Below are positions 62,104-64,000 of a stretch of 64,000 bases of DNA, piece after piece. The position numbers and the translations under genes were made by a program. This DNA comes from Rhizobium sp. P40RR-XXII (GTDB lineage Bacteria > Pseudomonadota > Alphaproteobacteria > Rhizobiales > Rhizobiaceae). The number at the start of each line of letters is the position of its first letter. Within the stretch, counting starts at the first letter, position 1. The notes beneath the pieces are model-generated. The model saw only the letters and a list, made by a program, of their open reading frames with translations. It did no database searches and was not told the DNA's origin. Where the stretch lies: contig NZ_JABAII010000021.1 of the NCBI RefSeq assembly GCF_012641405.1, positions 1 through 64,000 on the forward strand. Reading direction: 5' to 3'.

Positions 62104-63047
62104 CGCGCCTTCTCCTTCAGTTCGGAATAGAGGTACGGAACGATGATCGCGGAGATCGTCATCAGCATGATGATCGCGCTTGCAGAGCCAACGGCCATCT
62201 CGTTGCGCTTGAAGGTGTATTCGTACATGAAGTTGGACGGCAGCCAAGCCGAACCGCCCGGCCCGCCGGAGGTCAGCGCCACGACAAGATCGTAGGACTT
62301 GATCGCCATGTGAGCGAGCACGATGAAGGCTGACAGGAAGACAGGGCGCAGCAACGGAATGATGATCCGGCGATAGAGTTGGGCAGTCGTCGCGCCGTCG
62401 ATCTGGGCAGCTTTCATGATCTCACTGTCGATGCCACGCAGGCCGGCAAGGAACATCGCCATGACGAAGCCGGAGGCCTGCCATACGCCTGCGATAACGA
62501 CAGTGTAGATGACGAAGTCCTTGTTCTTGATCCAATCGAAATGGAAGCTCGTCCAGCCGAGGTGATGCAGCGTCTGTTCGAGGCCGAGACCCGGATCGAG
62601 GAACCATTTCCACGCAACGCCGGTGACGATGAACGACAGCGCCATCGGGTACAGGAAGATCGGTCGCAGAACGCCCTCGCCACGGATCTTCTGATCCAGC
62701 AAGATCGCCAGAAACAAGCCGAGCGTCAGGCAGATGCCGACATAAAGCACGCCGAAGATGCCCATATTGGTGATGGAGGTGTACCAACTGGATGGCGGAT
62801 CGCTTTCAAACGTCCAGCGCCACAGCCGTTGATAGGCGCGCGCGCCGGTCAGGGCGTAGGACGGAAAAGTCTTCGAATTCGTGAAGGACAGATAGGCCGT
62901 CCATGCGATGAAGCCATACACGAAGATGATGGTAATCGCGAAGCTTGGAGCAAGCACGATCTGCGGCAGCGTGTTCTGGATCCGCGCACGCATCGACGTG
63001 CGCTTCTCGCGCGTTAGAATTGGTTCGGTGGTAGCGACAGTGCTCAT
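62100..63047 (-). CDS. CUT1 sugar ABC transporter permease (MalF type)
   Basis: The 315-residue protein has six membrane segments and the coupling motif LRGIDSEIMKAAQIDGATTAQLYRRIIIP. The ATG at 63047 has AAGGG nine bases upstream and is preferred to the ATG at 63056, which directly abuts that site. A strong hairpin lies between it and the binding-protein gene. Confidence 0.92.
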   Translation of the reverse strand: MSTVATTEPILTREKRTSMRARIQNTLPQIVLAPSFAITIIFVYGFIAWTAYLSFTNSKTFPSYALTGARAYQRLWRWTFESDPPSSWYTSITNMGIFGVLYVGICLTLGLFLAILLDQKIRGEGVLRPIFLYPMALSFIVTGVAWKWFLDPGLGLEQTLHHLGWTSFHFDWIKNKDFVIYTVVIAGVWQASGFVMAMFLAGLRGIDSEIMKAAQIDGATTAQLYRRIIIPLLRPVFLSAFIVLAHMAIKSYDLVVALTSGGPGGSAWLPSNFMYEYTFKRNEMAVGSASAIIMLMTISAIIVPYLYSELKEKAR

Positions 63048-63082
63048 GGTAGTCATCCCTTCGGGGGGCCTCGACCGGGCAT

Positions 63083-63107
63083 CTTCCCCGCGATTTCCGC
63101 GGGGAAG
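63083..63107 (-). promoter_or_regulatory. Perfect 10-bp hairpin after the binding-protein gene
   Basis: CTTCCCCGCG (63083-63092) pairs exactly with CGCGGGGAAG (63098-63107) around a 5-base loop, 15 bp after the binding-protein stop and before the permease. No U-run follows, so it is more likely an mRNA-stabilising or attenuating hairpin that keeps binding-protein message high, as in the E. coli mal operon, than a full terminator. Confidence 0.65.
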
Positions 63108-63121
63108 ACTTTCAGCCGCAC

Positions 63122-64000
63122 TTAGCGTGCGTCGTCGATCGCCTGGACGAGTTGCTTGACAGCTTCGTCGGAGGTCTTGATCTGACCATGAACGAACTTC
63201 GAGACGACGTCCTTGTAGGCGTTGGCGATTGCGGGAGGTGCGCCATAACCTTGTGCCAGCGAACCGAACAGCGTGCCTTTCTCGTTAGCAGCCTTCAGGT
63301 CGGCGATGCCCTTCTTGCCACAGGCGTCGAAGTCAGTATCGGGAACGTCGGTACGGGCCGGAACCGAACCCTTGACGACGTTGAAGGCCGACTGAAAGCT
63401 CTTCGACAGCGTCGCCGTTGCAAGCGCAACCTGCGCCGCCTTACGATCGTCAGGTACCTTGAACATGCCGAACATGTCGGAGTTGTAGATCACACTGCCT
63501 TCGGTGCCGGGGAAGCGATAGCACAGGAAGTCCTTGTTCGGGGTCTTCTTGGCGGCTACAAATTCGCCTTTGGCCCAGTCGCCCATGACCTGCACGAGCG
63601 CATCGCCCTTGATGACCATCGCGGTCGCCAGGTTCCAGTCACGACCGGAGAAGTTCGGGTCGACGTACTTGATGATCTTGGCGAGATTGTCGAACGATTT
63701 CTTCATCGTATCCGACTTCAGCGCCTCCTCGTCGAGGTCGTTCATCGCTTTCTTGTAGAACTCGGGACCGCCGGTCGATTCCACGATCGAGTCGAACATC
63801 GTCGCTTCCTGCCAGTTCTGGCCGCCGAGAGCGAGCGGAACGACGCCCGCAGCCTTCGCCTTATCGAGCAGTGCGATCAGGTCATCGAACGTCTTCGGCT
63901 CGGTGCCACCGATCTTGTCCATGACGGCCTTGTTAATCCACAGCCAGTTCACCGAGTGAACGTTGACCGGGGCGGCGACCCATTTGCCATCGTATACCGA
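63122..64000 (-). CDS. CUT1 sugar-binding protein, 5' end outside window
   Basis: The visible 292 codons encode the C-terminal part of a family 1 extracellular solute-binding protein: MFDSIVESTGGPEFYKKAM, VQVMGDWAKGEFV, YNSDMFGMFK and FVHGQIKTSDEAVKQLVQAID. The start and signal peptide lie beyond 64000. It is the first visible gene of the sugar-oxidation operon. Confidence 0.92.
   Translation of the reverse strand, partial: SVYDGKWVAAPVNVHSVNWLWINKAVMDKIGGTEPKTFDDLIALLDKAKAAGVVPLALGGQNWQEATMFDSIVESTGGPEFYKKAMNDLDEEALKSDTMKKSFDNLAKIIKYVDPNFSGRDWNLATAMVIKGDALVQVMGDWAKGEFVAAKKTPNKDFLCYRFPGTEGSVIYNSDMFGMFKVPDDRKAAQVALATATLSKSFQSAFNVVKGSVPARTDVPDTDFDACGKKGIADLKAANEKGTLFGSLAQGYGAPPAIANAYKDVVSKFVHGQIKTSDEAVKQLVQAIDDAR

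Overview
The window reads as an accessory region, probably a megaplasmid or an IS-rich chromosomal island, of a Rhizobium/Agrobacterium-type alphaproteobacterium. The basis is gene style and the families present (GC-rich codon use, many ABC uptake operons with sugar-acid catabolism, imuB/dnaE2 and SRAP genes, IS66/IS630/IS256/IS701 elements); no ribosomal or taxonomic marker gene lies inside. No tRNA, rRNA or CRISPR was recognised.

Left arm (about 0.1-24.5 kb) is intact metabolism. A minus-strand operon (9232 to 168) encodes a ribose-type ABC importer, a short-chain dehydrogenase and two DhaK/DhaL-type ketose kinases. One DhaK is fused behind a SorC-family regulator. A 15-5-15 inverted repeat at 9302-9336 is the candidate operator. 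Next come an FMN reductase and an unknown membrane protein. A uronate-type regulon follows: a five-gene dipeptide-class ABC importer (15830 to 10729) diverges from a GntR regulator, a mannonate dehydratase-like enzyme, a 5-dehydro-4-deoxyglucarate dehydratase and a periplasmic lactonase-like propeller, with operator-like repeats on both sides of the regulator. Two cyclic-di-GMP enzymes and an EamA exporter complete this arm.

Middle (about 24.5-50 kb) is a mobile-element graveyard. It holds IS66 ends, an IS701 with a clean CTAA target duplication that splits a small gene, an IS256 whose transposase is broken by a hairpin-bearing insertion, and an IS630 whose second copy forms the left edge of the window. 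Debris includes an imuB fragment fused to an IS66 transposase tail, a dnaE2 tail, two broken acetyltransferase or HIT genes, a hipA stub and a 78-bp piece of kdgK. Live cargo includes an SRAP (YedK-like) protein, a HipA/HipB module with a perfect 12-bp inverted repeat, and many small unknown proteins. The most unusual group is at 37185-39006: a double glycine-zipper peptide, a 58-residue membrane protein with a TTG start and a strong ribosome-binding site, a CPBP (Abi) intramembrane protease and a PrsW-like membrane protein. It looks like a bacteriocin or peptide-maturation cassette.

Right arm (about 50-64 kb) is one long minus-strand operon running in from beyond the right edge. It encodes a CUT1 sugar ABC importer, two GMC oxidoreductases, a Gfo/Idh/MocA dehydrogenase, a large FAD oxidoreductase, a KDG-type PfkB kinase and a class I aldolase, and it converges on an AraC regulator. 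Together these suggest uptake of a sugar or glycoside, several oxidations, then phosphorylation and aldol cleavage; the substrate cannot be told from sequence.
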